Shown: piece after piece, positions 43,129 through 53,378 of the stretch
How the letters are laid out: every line of letters starts with the position of its first letter
Position numbering within the stretch: position 1 is the stretch's first letter
Source: Sinomonas cyclohexanicum
GTDB taxonomy: Bacteria; Actinomycetota; Actinomycetes; Actinomycetales; Micrococcaceae
Length of the DNA: 64,000 nt
Direction: 5' to 3'
Assembly: GCF_020886775.1 (NCBI RefSeq)
Contig: NZ_AP024525.1
Span: forward strand, 496,001 to 560,000
The notes under the pieces: generated by a model
The model's input: only the letters and a program-made list of their open reading frames with translations
Databases searched by the model: none
Told to the model about the DNA's origin: nothing
Position numbers and translations under genes: made by a program

Positions 43129-46100
43129 ATGCAGCACCGCCTTGCCCCGGCCCGACGCGCCCGCCCCCGCCTTCGAGCGCGAGCCGCGGCGGCCGCAGTC
43201 GTCCTCGCGGCGAGCCTCGTCGCGGGAGGCGCGACGACGACGCTCGCCGCGCCGCCGCCGTTGCCCTCCGCCCCCTCGACCGGAGCGACCCACTCGTTCC
43301 GCACCGCCGCCGGAACGGAGAACTACTACTTCGTCATGACGGACCGCTTCGCCAACGGCACCACCGCGAATGACCAGGGCGGGCTCGGCGCCGACCCGAT
43401 GGTGTCCGGCTTCGACCCGACCAACAAGGGCTTCTACCACGGCGGCGACCTCAAGGGCCTCACGGGCAAGCTCGACTACATCCAGGGCCTCGGCACGACG
43501 GCGATCTGGCTCACCCCGAGCTTCAAGAACAAGGCCGTCCAGCCGCAGGACAAGAGCGCCGGCTACCACGGCTACTGGATCACGGACTTCACCCAGATCG
43601 ACCCGCACCTCGGCACCAACGCCGAGCTCGGGGACCTCATCACCCAGGCGCACGCGCGCGGGATGAAGGTCTACTTCGACATCATCACCAACCACACCGC
43701 GGACGTCATCAAGTACACCGAGGGCGACCGGATGCCCTACGTGAGCAAGACCGTCTCCCCCTACAGGGACGCCGCGGGGAACACGTTCGACGACGCCGCG
43801 GTCGCCGACCAGCCCACGTTCCCCGCCATGGACCCGGCCATCTCGTTCCCGTACCACCCGTACGTCTCGTCCGGCGACGAGAACGCCAAGGTCCCTGCGT
43901 GGCTCAACGACCTGAGCCTGTACCACAACCGCGGCGACTCGACGTTCGCGGGGGAGAGCGCCGGCTACGGGGACTTCTCGGGCCTGGATGACCTCTTCAC
44001 CGAGAATCCGAAGGTGCTCAACGGGTTCATCGACGTGTACAAGAAGTGGATCGGCGACTTCGGGATCGACGGCTTCCGCATCGACACGATGAAGCACGTC
44101 AACGACGCGTTCTGGCAGAAGTTCTCGCCCGCGATCCTGCAGTACGCGCACTCGGTCGGGAAGAAGGACTTCTTCATGTTCGGCGAGGTCTACGACACCT
44201 CGCGCGACTTCACCTCCAAGTTCACGACGTCCGACGGCGTCCAGGCGGTTCTCGACTTCCCGTTCCAGCAGGCGGCGCGCTCCTACGCGTCGGCGTCCTC
44301 GCCCGCCACGACGCTGCAGAAGCTCTTCCAGGGGGACGACTGGTACACGACCGCGACCTCGAACGTGTACCAGCTGCCCACGTTCCTGGGGAACCACGAC
44401 ATGGGCCGCATCGGGTCGTTCATCGACACCGACAACCCGAACGCGTCCGACGCCGAGAAGGTTGCCCGCGATCGTCTCGCGACTGAGCTCATGTACTTCT
44501 CGCGAGGCAATCCGATCGTCTACTACGGCGATGAGCAGGGCTTCACCGGCACGGGCGGCGACCAGCTCGCGCGACAGGACATGTTCGCGTCCAAGACGCC
44601 GGAGTACCTCGCCGACCCGCTCCTGGGCACGACGGCGACCCACGCCTCGGACAACTACGTCACCACGCATCCGCTCTACACCTCGATCGCGGACCTCGCG
44701 AAGGTGGTCAGGGACAACCCCGCGCTGCGATCGGGCGCGCACCAGGACCGCTACGCCGAGTCCACCGCGGGGGTGTACGCGTTCTCGCGCATCGACGCGA
44801 CGGCGCAGCGCGAGTACGTCGTGGCCCTGAACAACACCGCGGCGCCCCGTACGGCGGCCGTGCCGACGTACATCGCCCAGCGGCCGTTCACCAAGGTGTT
44901 CGGCGCGGGGGCAACGGACCGGCTCAAGACCGCCGCGGACAGGACGCTGACGGTGACGGTCCCGGCGTTCTCCGCCGTGGTCTACGAGTCCGCGGGCCGC
45001 ATCCCCGACTCGGCTGCGGCGCCCGTGCCCCAGATCGGAACGCCAGCGGCGACGGGCGGGGACAACACGCGCGTCAACGTCACCGCGGACCTCCCGCACG
45101 ACTCGTTCTACGAGGTGACGTTCCAGGCCCGGGTCCCGGGCGCCGCCGGTGCGGGCGGCCAGTGGCACAACATCGGGACCGACGACACCTACCCGTACCA
45201 GGTCTTCGATGCGACGAAGGGCATGACGCCGGGCACGCCGCTCGAGTATCGGGCCGTCTCACTCGACAACGCAGGCCACACCGCGACGTCGGCGACCGTC
45301 GCCGCCGTCGTGCCTACTCCGGTCGATCCGGACGCGCCGAAAGGGCCCGCGCCGCAGCCGCTCTCGGTGACGATTGCGGGCGACTACCAGCACCTCGCGG
45401 GCTGCGGCGGCGACTGGGACCCGGCGTGTCCGGCGACGATGGCCCAGTACGACCCGATCGCGTCCGAGTGGCGGCTCACCCTCGACCTGCCGGCCGGGAC
45501 GTACCAGGTCAAGGCCGCGCTCAACGGTTCCTGGACCGAGAACTACGGCGCCGGGGGAGCGCGGGACGGCGGGAACACCACCCTGAACCACCCTGGTGGG
45601 AAGCTCACGTTCACGTACCGGCACGACTCGCACCTGACCACGGTCTCCGAGCATGCGGCCCAACCGTCGGCGGTGTCGGTGCCAGGGACGCTCAACACCG
45701 CGATGGGGTGCGCTAACAACTGGGATCCCGCGTGCGCCCAGGCGCAGCTGACGTTCGACGCCGCGCAGGGAGTCTGGCGCGGAACGTACAGCCTGCCGCA
45801 GGGCAGCTACTCGTACAAGGCCGCGCTCAACAAATCCTGGGACGTCAACTACGGCGTCGGCGGGGCGGCCAACGGGCCGAACGTCGGGCTCGACCACCCG
45901 GGCGGGCCCGTCGTGTTCAGCTACAACGACTCGACCCACCTCGTCACGGCCGGATGGCCCGTCACGCAGCCCGCGGCCGTGAACCTCCCCGGTACGTACC
46001 AGCACCTCGCCGGGTGCACGGGGGACTGGGACCCGGCCTGCGCGGCGACATCCGCGGTGTGGGACGCGCGCTCGCAGGGCTGGATCCTGCGGCTCGCCTC

Positions 46101-46272
46101 GCTTCCCGCTGGCTCATACTCGTTCAAGGTGGCCCTCAACGGATCCTGGGACGTCAACTACGGGACCAACGGCGTGGAGAATGGGCCGAACATCGGGTTC
46201 GACCACGGCGGCGGGCCCGTTGCGTTCCGGTACGACCACACGACGCACCTCGTGGCGATCGTCTCGGGCTGA
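43129..46272 (+). CDS. Secreted GH13 alpha-amylase with three X25-like C-terminal modules
   Basis: This 1047-residue extracellular enzyme has a signal peptide (Arg-rich start, hydrophobic core, cut near TLAAPPP). Residues about 60-520 are a GH13 barrel with the nucleophile in GIDGFRIDTMKHV, acid-base Glu in MFGEVYDT and the third acid in FLGNHDMGR. After a beta-domain come three repeats of about 100 residues at 745-845, 848-946 and 950-1047. They share PGTYQHLAGC.GDWDPAC, LPAGSYS.KAALNGSWDVNYG and DHPGGPV.F.Y..THLV. They resemble the X25 module of bacillopullulanases. It should hydrolyse starch or related alpha-glucans. Confidence 0.9.
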   Translation: MQHRLAPARRARPRLRARAAAAAVVLAASLVAGGATTTLAAPPPLPSAPSTGATHSFRTAAGTENYYFVMTDRFANGTTANDQGGLGADPMVSGFDPTNKGFYHGGDLKGLTGKLDYIQGLGTTAIWLTPSFKNKAVQPQDKSAGYHGYWITDFTQIDPHLGTNAELGDLITQAHARGMKVYFDIITNHTADVIKYTEGDRMPYVSKTVSPYRDAAGNTFDDAAVADQPTFPAMDPAISFPYHPYVSSGDENAKVPAWLNDLSLYHNRGDSTFAGESAGYGDFSGLDDLFTENPKVLNGFIDVYKKWIGDFGIDGFRIDTMKHVNDAFWQKFSPAILQYAHSVGKKDFFMFGEVYDTSRDFTSKFTTSDGVQAVLDFPFQQAARSYASASSPATTLQKLFQGDDWYTTATSNVYQLPTFLGNHDMGRIGSFIDTDNPNASDAEKVARDRLATELMYFSRGNPIVYYGDEQGFTGTGGDQLARQDMFASKTPEYLADPLLGTTATHASDNYVTTHPLYTSIADLAKVVRDNPALRSGAHQDRYAESTAGVYAFSRIDATAQREYVVALNNTAAPRTAAVPTYIAQRPFTKVFGAGATDRLKTAADRTLTVTVPAFSAVVYESAGRIPDSAAAPVPQIGTPAATGGDNTRVNVTADLPHDSFYEVTFQARVPGAAGAGGQWHNIGTDDTYPYQVFDATKGMTPGTPLEYRAVSLDNAGHTATSATVAAVVPTPVDPDAPKGPAPQPLSVTIAGDYQHLAGCGGDWDPACPATMAQYDPIASEWRLTLDLPAGTYQVKAALNGSWTENYGAGGARDGGNTTLNHPGGKLTFTYRHDSHLTTVSEHAAQPSAVSVPGTLNTAMGCANNWDPACAQAQLTFDAAQGVWRGTYSLPQGSYSYKAALNKSWDVNYGVGGAANGPNVGLDHPGGPVVFSYNDSTHLVTAGWPVTQPAAVNLPGTYQHLAGCTGDWDPACAATSAVWDARSQGWILRLASLPAGSYSFKVALNGSWDVNYGTNGVENGPNIGFDHGGGPVAFRYDHTTHLVAIVSG

Positions 46273-46280
46273 GCACGCGT

Positions 46281-46355
46281 CCCAACCCTCTGGTTGAGGG
46301 GTCATGTCCCTGCGTTGAGTGGTCAGGGGATGTGACCCCTCACCGTTGGGGGGTG
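46281..46355. repeat. GGGGTC iteron array C
   Basis: GTTGAGGGGTCATGTCCC (46293-46310) and GTTGAGTGGTCAGGGG (46314 on) face the reverse unit TGTGACCCCTCACCG (46331 on). The array follows the amylase stop by nine bases and ends about 45 bases before the next start. Confidence 0.75.
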
Positions 46356-46401
46356 CCGAGTGGCCCTGTCCCGTCCCGCCCCGGCGCGGCAGAATGACCG
46401 C

Positions 46402-47421
46402 ATGCGCGCTTGGTGGGTTGACATTCCGGGTCCCGCGGGGGCCGAGCCGGGGCCGCTCGTGTTCGGCGAGCGACCCGATCCCGTGCCCGGGCCGGGAGAG
46501 GTCCTCATGCGGGTGTCGGTCTGCGGAGTGTGCCGGACGGACCTGCACCTCGCGGAGGGGGACCTCACGCCCAGACGCCACGGCGTCATCCCGGGCCACG
46601 AGGCGGTGGGCCGCGTCGAGGCGCTCGGCCCCGGAGCCAGCCGCTTCCAGCTCGGCGACCGCATCGGCATCGCGTGGCTGCGCGGCACGTGCGGGACGTG
46701 CCGCTTCTGCGCATCGGGCCGCGAGAACCTCTGCGAAGCACCCCGGTTCACGGGGTGGGACGACGACGGCGGGTACGCGGAGCTCGCCGTCGTGCGCGAG
46801 GACTTCGCCTACCGCATCCCGGAAGCGTTCGGCGACCGCGCCGCCGCGCCGCTGCTGTGCTCGGGGATCATCGGGTACCGTGCGCTCAAGCGCGCGGCGA
46901 TGCCCGACGGCGGGCGGCTAGGGATCTACGGGTTCGGCGGCAGCGCGCACATCACGGCGCAGCTGGCCATGCACCGCGGGGCGACCGTCTACGTCATGAC
47001 CCGTGCGCCCGAGGCCCGCGAGCTCGCGCTCGAGCTCGGAGCCGCGTGGGCCGGGGGAGCGGACGAGGAGCCGCCCGAGAAGCTCGACTCCGCCATCCTG
47101 TTCGCCCCCGTCGGCACGCTCGTCCCGCCTGCCCTCGCGGCGCTGGACCGCGGCGGGACCCTCGCCGTTGCCGGGATACACCTCAGCGACATCCCGCCGC
47201 TGAACTACCAGGAGCACCTCTTCCAGGAGCGCCAGCTCCGCAGCGTCACCGCCAACACGCGCGACGACGGCGAGGAGTTCTTCCGCCTCGCCGCCGAGAT
47301 CCCGGTGCGCACGACGACGGTCCCCTACCGCTTCGAGGACGCGCACCGCGCGCTCGCCGACCTTGCGGGCGACAGGATCACCGGGGCGGCCGTGCTCGAG
47401 GTCAGCGGGCCTCGCGCCTGA
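46402..47421 (+). CDS. Zinc-dependent alcohol dehydrogenase, AdhA-type
   Basis: This 339-residue MDR enzyme has catalytic-zinc ligands in [10 protein letters not shown] and [10 protein letters not shown], the structural-zinc cysteines in [17 protein letters not shown], and the cofactor loop [16 protein letters not shown]. The insertion [11 protein letters not shown] and [13 protein letters not shown] are typical of the AdhA subgroup acting on short alcohols. The ATG has CAGAAT six bases upstream and no Shine-Dalgarno. The last 20 bases overlap tail-to-tail with the P-type ATPase gene. Confidence 0.9.
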   Translation: MRAWWVDIPGPAGAEPGPLVFGERPDPVPGPGEVLMRVSVCGVCRTDLHLAEGDLTPRRHGVIPGHEAVGRVEALGPGASRFQLGDRIGIAWLRGTCGTCRFCASGRENLCEAPRFTGWDDDGGYAELAVVREDFAYRIPEAFGDRAAAPLLCSGIIGYRALKRAAMPDGGRLGIYGFGGSAHITAQLAMHRGATVYVMTRAPEARELALELGAAWAGGADEEPPEKLDSAILFAPVGTLVPPALAALDRGGTLAVAGIHLSDIPPLNYQEHLFQERQLRSVTANTRDDGEEFFRLAAEIPVRTTTVPYRFEDAHRALADLAGDRITGAAVLEVSGPRA

Positions 47422-49825
47422 GTGCCTCGCGATTGGGGGCCCGGCGCGAGATCAGGTGGTGCGCGGCCTCGATCATCCCGCAGCCGAGGGCGCACACCGC
47501 GAGCGTCGCCGCGAACATGCCCGGATCGGGGAGCTCGAGCTCGTGGTATTCCCGCAGCTGCGGGACGGCGAAGACGGCAACCAGGCTCAGGACCATCGCG
47601 GCCATGAGCGCCCACGTCCACCTCGCGAAGGGCCGGGCGGCGACGCCGAGGACCCACAGGCCGGTCGCGACGAGCGCCCCGAACGCGGCCGAATCGATGT
47701 CCTCGGGCTCCGCGTGAAGCACCCCGTGCCCCACGGCATAGACGGCGAGGATGACGGCGGCCATCACCACGCCCGAAGGGACCGCCGTGCGCAGCGCCCG
47801 TCCGAGGAGGCCGGGCCGGTACCGCCGCAGGTTCGGCATGAGCGCCAGCACGGCGGCCGGGAAGCCGATCACGATGAAGTCCGAGGTGGAGAGCTGGCGG
47901 GGAACGAAGGGGAACTGCCATGCGAGGGCACCGAAGGCGAGCCCGAGGAGGAACGCGTAGGTGGTCTTGGCCAAGAAGAGGTGGGAGACGCGCTCGATGT
48001 TCGCGATGACCCGCCGTCCCTCGGCGACGACCGCGGGGAGCGTCGCGAACCTGCCGTCGAGGAGGATGAGGCGCGCCACCGCCTTGGTCGCTGGCGCGCC
48101 GTTGCCCACCGCGATGCCCAAGTCGGCGGTCTTGAGGGCGAGCGCGTCGTTGATGCCGTCGCCGGTCATGGCCACCACGTGGCCGCGCGACTGGAGGGCC
48201 TGGACCATGGCGCGCTTCTGCTCCGGACGCACCCGGCCGAACACGCTGTGCCGGTCGAGGGCCTCGGCCATCGCGGCGGGGTCCTCGGGAAGGGTGCTCG
48301 CGTCCACGGCCTCGCCCACGGCGAGGCCGACCGCGCGGGCCGTGGCGGCGACCGTGCGCGGATGGTCGCCCGAGAGGACCTTGAGCTGGACTCCCTGCTC
48401 ACGGAAGTAGGCGAGGGTCTCGGCCGCGTCCGGGCGGACCTTCTCGCTGAAGGTGACGATGGCGTGCGGCTCGAGCGTCTTTGGGAGGCCGTGCGCGGGG
48501 AGGGCGCCGGCACTGCAGATGACCATGGTGCGCAGACCGCGCGACGCCGTCTCGCGGCTCCGGTCCATCGCCGCGGGGTGCCGGTCCCCGAGGAGCACCT
48601 CCGGCGCACCCAGGACCCACGCCCCGGGCGCTGCGCCGCCGTCGAACGCGACCGCGCTCCAGCGGCGCGATGACGCAAACGGGACCACCGCCGCGGGAGC
48701 GCTCGCGGGCGGTTCCGTGAAGCGCTCGGCGAGGGCCCGGGCGGTGGCGTTCGCGTCGGGATCGGCGCCGAACCAGGCCAGCGCGCGCCGCCACGCGCCG
48801 TCGTCCGCGTCCCCAGCCAGCGCTATGACGTCCTCGAGCCGCACGCCGCTCTCGGTCAGCGTTCCGGTCTTGTCGAGGCACAGCACGTCCACGCGCGCGA
48901 GGACTTCAACGGCGTCGAGCTCCTCGACCAGCACCTGCCCGCGGGCCAGGCGTGCGGCCGCCACCGCGAAGGAGAGCGTCGAGAGGAGGGCGAGGCCCTG
49001 CGGGACCATGATCGTCACCGAGGCCACCGCGGCGACGACGGCGTCACGCCATGCGCCGGACTCGAGCGCCCCCGCCCACCCGCCGGCGGCCTGCATCTGA
49101 CCGTTGAGCACGACGGCGGCCATCGGCACGAGCGCAATGCTCACCCACCGCGCCACCCGGCCCAGTGCGGTGCGCAGCTCCGAGCCCACCCGGGAGAAAC
49201 GCCGGGCCTCGCGGGTGAGCTGGACGGCATGCGCGCTCGGCCCGACACGCGTGAGCTGGAGCGCCCCGCTTCCCGAGACGACGGACGATCCGGAGAGCGC
49301 CTGGTCCCCGGCGTCCTTGGGCACGGGGTCGGACTCGCCCGTGAGCAGGGACTCGTCCAGGTCGAGGTCCCGTGAGGAGAGCAGAGTCCCGTCGGCCGGG
49401 ACCTGGTCGCCGCGGCCCAGGAGGACGATGTCGTCGAGCACGAGGTCCTCGGGCAGGACTTCGCTGATGGAGCCCGCGCGCAGGGCACGCACGGGGTCTC
49501 GTCGCAGCACCGAGAGGCGCTCGAGCTTGCGCTTGGCCCGCACCTCCTGCACGATCCCGATGATCACGTTCGCCACCGCGGCGACGAGGAAGACCAGGTC
49601 GAGCCAACGGCCCAAGAGGATCAGCGCGAGGCCGCACGCGCCGAGGATGAGGTTGAAGAGCGTCAGCAGATGGCTGCGGACAATCTGCAGGACTGTGCGG
49701 TTGGTGCCGTGCGGCTGGATGTTGACCATCCCAGCCGCACGGCGCTCGGCAACCGCCGCATCGTCCAAGCCGCTCAGCTCGCGGCTCGGCGAATCCCGCG
49801 CGTCGAACCCCCGCTCGGCGCCCAA
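47402..49825 (-). CDS. P-type ATPase, CtpE-like (calcium-type)
   Basis: This 807-residue membrane pump has the E1-E2 hallmarks: actuator [14 protein letters not shown], phosphorylation site [14 protein letters not shown], hinge [13 protein letters not shown] and about ten helices in two-two-six order. It lacks N-terminal metal-binding domains and a CPC motif, so it is not a copper pump. Its style is that of mycobacterial CtpE, linked to calcium. The frame opens with TTG at 49825, 12 bases after purL. The true start could be downstream, near MVNIQPHG. It is probably cotranscribed with purSQL. Confidence 0.88.
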   Translation of the reverse strand: MGAERGFDARDSPSRELSGLDDAAVAERRAAGMVNIQPHGTNRTVLQIVRSHLLTLFNLILGACGLALILLGRWLDLVFLVAAVANVIIGIVQEVRAKRKLERLSVLRRDPVRALRAGSISEVLPEDLVLDDIVLLGRGDQVPADGTLLSSRDLDLDESLLTGESDPVPKDAGDQALSGSSVVSGSGALQLTRVGPSAHAVQLTREARRFSRVGSELRTALGRVARWVSIALVPMAAVVLNGQMQAAGGWAGALESGAWRDAVVAAVASVTIMVPQGLALLSTLSFAVAAARLARGQVLVEELDAVEVLARVDVLCLDKTGTLTESGVRLEDVIALAGDADDGAWRRALAWFGADPDANATARALAERFTEPPASAPAAVVPFASSRRWSAVAFDGGAAPGAWVLGAPEVLLGDRHPAAMDRSRETASRGLRTMVICSAGALPAHGLPKTLEPHAIVTFSEKVRPDAAETLAYFREQGVQLKVLSGDHPRTVAATARAVGLAVGEAVDASTLPEDPAAMAEALDRHSVFGRVRPEQKRAMVQALQSRGHVVAMTGDGINDALALKTADLGIAVGNGAPATKAVARLILLDGRFATLPAVVAEGRRVIANIERVSHLFLAKTTYAFLLGLAFGALAWQFPFVPRQLSTSDFIVIGFPAAVLALMPNLRRYRPGLLGRALRTAVPSGVVMAAVILAVYAVGHGVLHAEPEDIDSAAFGALVATGLWVLGVAARPFARWTWALMAAMVLSLVAVFAVPQLREYHELELPDPGMFAATLAVCALGCGMIEAAHHLISRRAPNREALRREAR

Positions 49826-49837
49826 TGGCCTCGGCCC

Positions 49838-52186
49838 CTAGCCGAAGTACTTCGGCAGCGTTTCCTCGTGGACCTCGCGGAGCTCGTTGATCGGCAGGTC
49901 GAAGAGCCCCTGCACCTCAAGGCTCGTGGCCAGCACGTCGACGATGCCGAGGCGCGCCACCGGGTAGTTGCGCGCGGTGGCCATGTCGTTGAATCGGACC
50001 TCCTCCGAGCGCGGCACCGCCACGAGGGCACGGCCCTGCGACTCCGAGAAGAGCGCCGTGAACGCGTCCACGCCGTCCCGCTCGCACAGCTCGTCGAGGG
50101 CCACGCGGGCGCCCACACCGAAGCGCAGCGCCATCTCGGCCAGCGCGGCGGCGAGGCCGCCCTCGGAGAGGTCGTGCGCGGCGTCGACCATGCCGTCGCG
50201 GGAGGCGTTGATGAGGATCGCGCCGAGCGTCTTCTCCGCCTCGAGGTCCAGCTTCGGCGGGAGGCCGCCGAGGTGGCCGCGCAGGTTCGCGAACTCGGAG
50301 CCGTCCAGCTCGTCGCGGGTGGTGCCGAGCAGGTAGATCGCCTGGCCGTCCGCGTTCTTCTGCCAGCCCGACGGCGTGCGGCGGGCAACGTCGTCGAACT
50401 TGCCCAGGACGCCTACCACGGGGGTGGGGTGGATCGGCGTCGTGCCCGTCTGGTTGTACAGCGAGACGTTGCCACCGGTCACCGGGATGCCGAGCACCTG
50501 GCACGCGTCGGCGAGGCCGCGCACGGCCTCTGCGAACTGCCACATGACCTCGGGGTCCTCGGGGGAGCCGAAGTTGAGGCAGTCGGTCACGCCCATCGGG
50601 ACGGCGCCGGACGTGGCGACGTTGCGGTACGACTCCGCGAGGGCGAGCTGCGCGCCCGTGTATGGGTCGAGGTAGGCGTAGCGGCCGTTCGCGTCGGTGG
50701 AGATCGCGACGCCGAGGCCGGTCTCCTCGTCGACGCGGATCACGCCGGCGTCGTCGGGCGAGGCGAGGGCCGTGTTGCCGCCCACGTAGTGGTCGTACTG
50801 CTTGGTGACCCAGGACTTGTCGCACATGTTCGGGCTCCCCATGAGCTCGAGCACGGCGACCTTGAGTTCCTCGCCGGTGGACGGGAGGTCCTTGCCCGCC
50901 TCGGAAGCGCGGAACGTGTCCTTCTGGACGCCGTCGAGCCACTCGGGGCGGTTGTACGGCCGGTGGTACACGGGGCCCTCATGGGCAACCGTGCGCGGGT
51001 CCACGTCCACGATCGTCTCGCCGTCCCACGTGATGATGAGCCGGCCGTCCTCGGTGACCTCGCCGAGCCACGAGTACTCGACGTTCCACTTCTCCATGAC
51101 CTTCTCGAACGCCTCGACGTTCTCCGGGGTCACGATCGCCATCATGCGCTCCTGCGACTCCGACATGAGGATCTCGCCGGGGGTCAGGGTGGGGTCGCGG
51201 AGGAGGACGCTGGTCAGCTCGACCCGCATGCCGCCATCCCCGTTGGACGCGAGCTCACTCGTGGCGCACGAGATGCCGGCGGCGCCGAGGTCCTGGATGC
51301 CCTCCACGAGGGAGTGCTTGAAGAGCTCGAGGCAGCACTCGATGAGCACCTTCTCTGCGAACGGGTCGCCGACCTGGACGGCGGGGCGCTTGCTCGGCTT
51401 CGAGTCGTCGAAGGACTCCGAGGCCAGCACCGAGGCGCCGCCGATCCCGTCGCCGCCCGTGCGGGCGCCGAACAGCACGACCTTGTTGCCCTCGCCCGAG
51501 GCGTTGGCGAGGCGCAAATCCTCGTGCCGGAGCACGCCGACGGCGAGCGCGTTGACGAGCGGGTTGGCCTGGTAGACCGAGTCGAAGACGACCTCGCCCC
51601 CGATGTTCGGCAGGCCGAGGGAATTGCCGTATCCGCCGATGCCGGAGACGATGCCGTGCACGAGGCGGGCCGTGTCCGGGTGGTCGATCGCGCCGAAGCG
51701 CAGCGGGTCCATGACGGCCACGGGACGGGCGCCCATCGAGATGATGTCGCGGACGATTCCGCCGATGCCGGTCGCGGCGCCCTGGTACGGCTCCACGAAG
51801 GACGGGTGGTTGTGGGACTCGACCTTGAACGTCACGGCCCAGCCGTCGCCGAGGTCGGTCACACCGGCGTTCTCGCCGATGCCCACCATCATGTCCTTCT
51901 TCATCTCGTCGGTGAGCTTCTCGCCGAACTGGCGCAGGTGCACCTTGGAGGACTTGTAGGAGCAGTGCTCGCTCCACATGACCGAGTACATCGCGAGCTC
52001 CGCCGCGGTGGGGCGACGGCCGAGGAGCTTGACGATCTCCTCGAACTCGTTCTGCTTCAGGCCCAGCTCGGCCCACGGGAGCTCGGTGTCCGGGGTCTGC
52101 CCGGCGTGCTCGACCGTGTCGATGTTGAACTTCTTGGCGGGCACTGCGTTGGTGTTCACGGTGCTGGTCTCGTTCCCTGCGGTCAC
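49838..52186 (-). CDS. purL: Phosphoribosylformylglycinamidine synthase subunit PurL
   Basis: This 782-residue ATP-dependent enzyme forms FGAM with PurQ and PurS in purine synthesis. Landmarks are [69 protein letters not shown] and the end [18 protein letters not shown]. It is the small PurL type that needs separate PurQ. The GTG start overlaps the purQ stop (GTGA) and has GGGAGGCACC upstream. The last codons lie within a perfect 16-bp palindrome at 49841-49856. Confidence 0.97.
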   Translation of the reverse strand: MTAGNETSTVNTNAVPAKKFNIDTVEHAGQTPDTELPWAELGLKQNEFEEIVKLLGRRPTAAELAMYSVMWSEHCSYKSSKVHLRQFGEKLTDEMKKDMMVGIGENAGVTDLGDGWAVTFKVESHNHPSFVEPYQGAATGIGGIVRDIISMGARPVAVMDPLRFGAIDHPDTARLVHGIVSGIGGYGNSLGLPNIGGEVVFDSVYQANPLVNALAVGVLRHEDLRLANASGEGNKVVLFGARTGGDGIGGASVLASESFDDSKPSKRPAVQVGDPFAEKVLIECCLELFKHSLVEGIQDLGAAGISCATSELASNGDGGMRVELTSVLLRDPTLTPGEILMSESQERMMAIVTPENVEAFEKVMEKWNVEYSWLGEVTEDGRLIITWDGETIVDVDPRTVAHEGPVYHRPYNRPEWLDGVQKDTFRASEAGKDLPSTGEELKVAVLELMGSPNMCDKSWVTKQYDHYVGGNTALASPDDAGVIRVDEETGLGVAISTDANGRYAYLDPYTGAQLALAESYRNVATSGAVPMGVTDCLNFGSPEDPEVMWQFAEAVRGLADACQVLGIPVTGGNVSLYNQTGTTPIHPTPVVGVLGKFDDVARRTPSGWQKNADGQAIYLLGTTRDELDGSEFANLRGHLGGLPPKLDLEAEKTLGAILINASRDGMVDAAHDLSEGGLAAALAEMALRFGVGARVALDELCERDGVDAFTALFSESQGRALVAVPRSEEVRFNDMATARNYPVARLGIVDVLATSLEVQGLFDLPINELREVHEETLPKYFG

Positions 52187-52959
52187 TTGGTGCCTCCCAC
52201 GAGGGTGGTCAGGACGGACGTGAAGAAGCCGAGCCCGTCGGTCGAGTAGCCGGCCGTATCCGGATCCAGCGGCCCGAAGCCCGGCTCCACGGCGTGCTCC
52301 GGGTGCGGCATGAGGCCCACGACGTTTCCGGCGGCGTTCGTGATGCCCGCGATGTTGCGACGCGAGCCGTTGGGGTTCCAGCCGACGTAGCGGAACGCGA
52401 CGCGCCCCTCGCCCTCGAGCTCGTCGAGGGTCTTCTCGTCCGCGACGTACTGGCCGTCCTGGTTCTTCAGGACGATGGTGATCTCCTGGCCGGCCTCGTA
52501 CTGGTTGGTCCACGCGGTCCGGTTGTTCTCGACGCGCAGCACCTGGTCGCGGCAGATGAACTTGAGGTGGTCGTTCTTGACCATCGAGCCCGGGAGCAGG
52601 TGGGACTCGGTGAGGATCTGGAAGCCGTTGCAGATGCCCAGGACGGGGAGCTTCGCGTCCGAGTTGGCCGCGTCGATGATCTTGCCCATGAGCGGGGCGA
52701 ACCGCGCGATCGCGCCGGCGCGGAGGTAGTCGCCGTAGGAGAACCCGCCGGGGAGCACGACGGCGTCGACGTCGCGCAGCGCACCAGGATCAGTGTCGGC
52801 GTGCCACAGCGGCACGGCGGTGGCGCCTGCGAGGCGGACGGCGCGCGCCGCGTCGCGGTCGTCGAGGGTGCCGGGGAAGGTGACGACGCCGATCCTCGCT
52901 CCCGTCAGGGGCGCGGACTCGGGGGCGCCGAGGTCTGCGATGAGGGGGATCTCGCTCAT
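52183..52959 (-). CDS. purQ: Phosphoribosylformylglycinamidine synthase subunit PurQ
   Basis: This 258-residue class I glutamine amidotransferase gives ammonia to PurL. It has [36 protein letters not shown], the nucleophile in [15 protein letters not shown] and the His/Glu pair in [12 protein letters not shown]. The N-terminus is about 25 residues longer than most PurQ ([20 protein letters not shown]). The ATG overlaps the purS stop (ATGA), and the stop overlaps the purL start. Confidence 0.97.
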   Translation of the reverse strand: MSEIPLIADLGAPESAPLTGARIGVVTFPGTLDDRDAARAVRLAGATAVPLWHADTDPGALRDVDAVVLPGGFSYGDYLRAGAIARFAPLMGKIIDAANSDAKLPVLGICNGFQILTESHLLPGSMVKNDHLKFICRDQVLRVENNRTAWTNQYEAGQEITIVLKNQDGQYVADEKTLDELEGEGRVAFRYVGWNPNGSRRNIAGITNAAGNVVGLMPHPEHAVEPGFGPLDPDTAGYSTDGLGFFTSVLTTLVGGTK

Positions 52960-53216
52960 GCCTGCGAGTCCTCGAGCACCTCGACGTTCACGACGTCCTC
53001 GATGACCGGGTTGGAGAGCATCGTTGCGGCGGCATTGCGGGCCTGCTCGAGGATCTCGTCGGTGACGGGGCCCTCGACGGTCAGTTCGAAGCGCTTGCCC
53101 TGGCGCACGCCGCTGAACGCGGTGAAGCCGAGGCGCGGCAGCGCCCCGACGATCGCCTTCCCCTGCGGGTCGAGAATCTCGGGCTTGGGCATGACGTCGA
53201 CAACGATCCGCGGCAT
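52956..53216 (-). CDS. purS: Phosphoribosylformylglycinamidine synthase subunit PurS
   Basis: This 86-residue structural subunit docks PurQ on PurL. It has the family pattern [36 protein letters not shown] and [21 protein letters not shown] precedes the ATG. It is the first gene of purS-purQ-purL and possibly the P-type ATPase. A TAGAAT -10 candidate lies at 53255-53260 on the minus strand. Confidence 0.96.
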   Translation of the reverse strand: MPRIVVDVMPKPEILDPQGKAIVGALPRLGFTAFSGVRQGKRFELTVEGPVTDEILEQARNAAATMLSNPVIEDVVNVEVLEDSQA

Positions 53217-53254
53217 CGAAAGAGGCTCCTGTGCATAGGGGGGATTGCACCCTG

Positions 53255-53260
53255 ATTCTA
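53255..53260 (-). promoter_or_regulatory. Candidate -10 of the purSQL operon
   Basis: TAGAAT on the minus strand, 39 bases before the purS start, without a clear -35. The remaining bases up to 53378 show no gene or riboswitch that I recognise. Confidence 0.4.
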
Positions 53261-53378
53261 CCGGAGAGCCTCAAGGCGGCCGTGACATCCCTGCGTCACC
53301 GAGTGCGAGGGTCTCGACAGTGACGTGGGTCATAGGTAGTTTGTGGGATGTCCAACATCAAATCTATCTGGGAGAGAC

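Noticed and set aside
43072-45168. Long open frame on the minus strand across the amylase gene
   Set aside because: It is an antisense shadow caused by G/C-biased codons; it has Arg/Val/Gly-rich nonsense while the plus frame has complete GH13 motifs.
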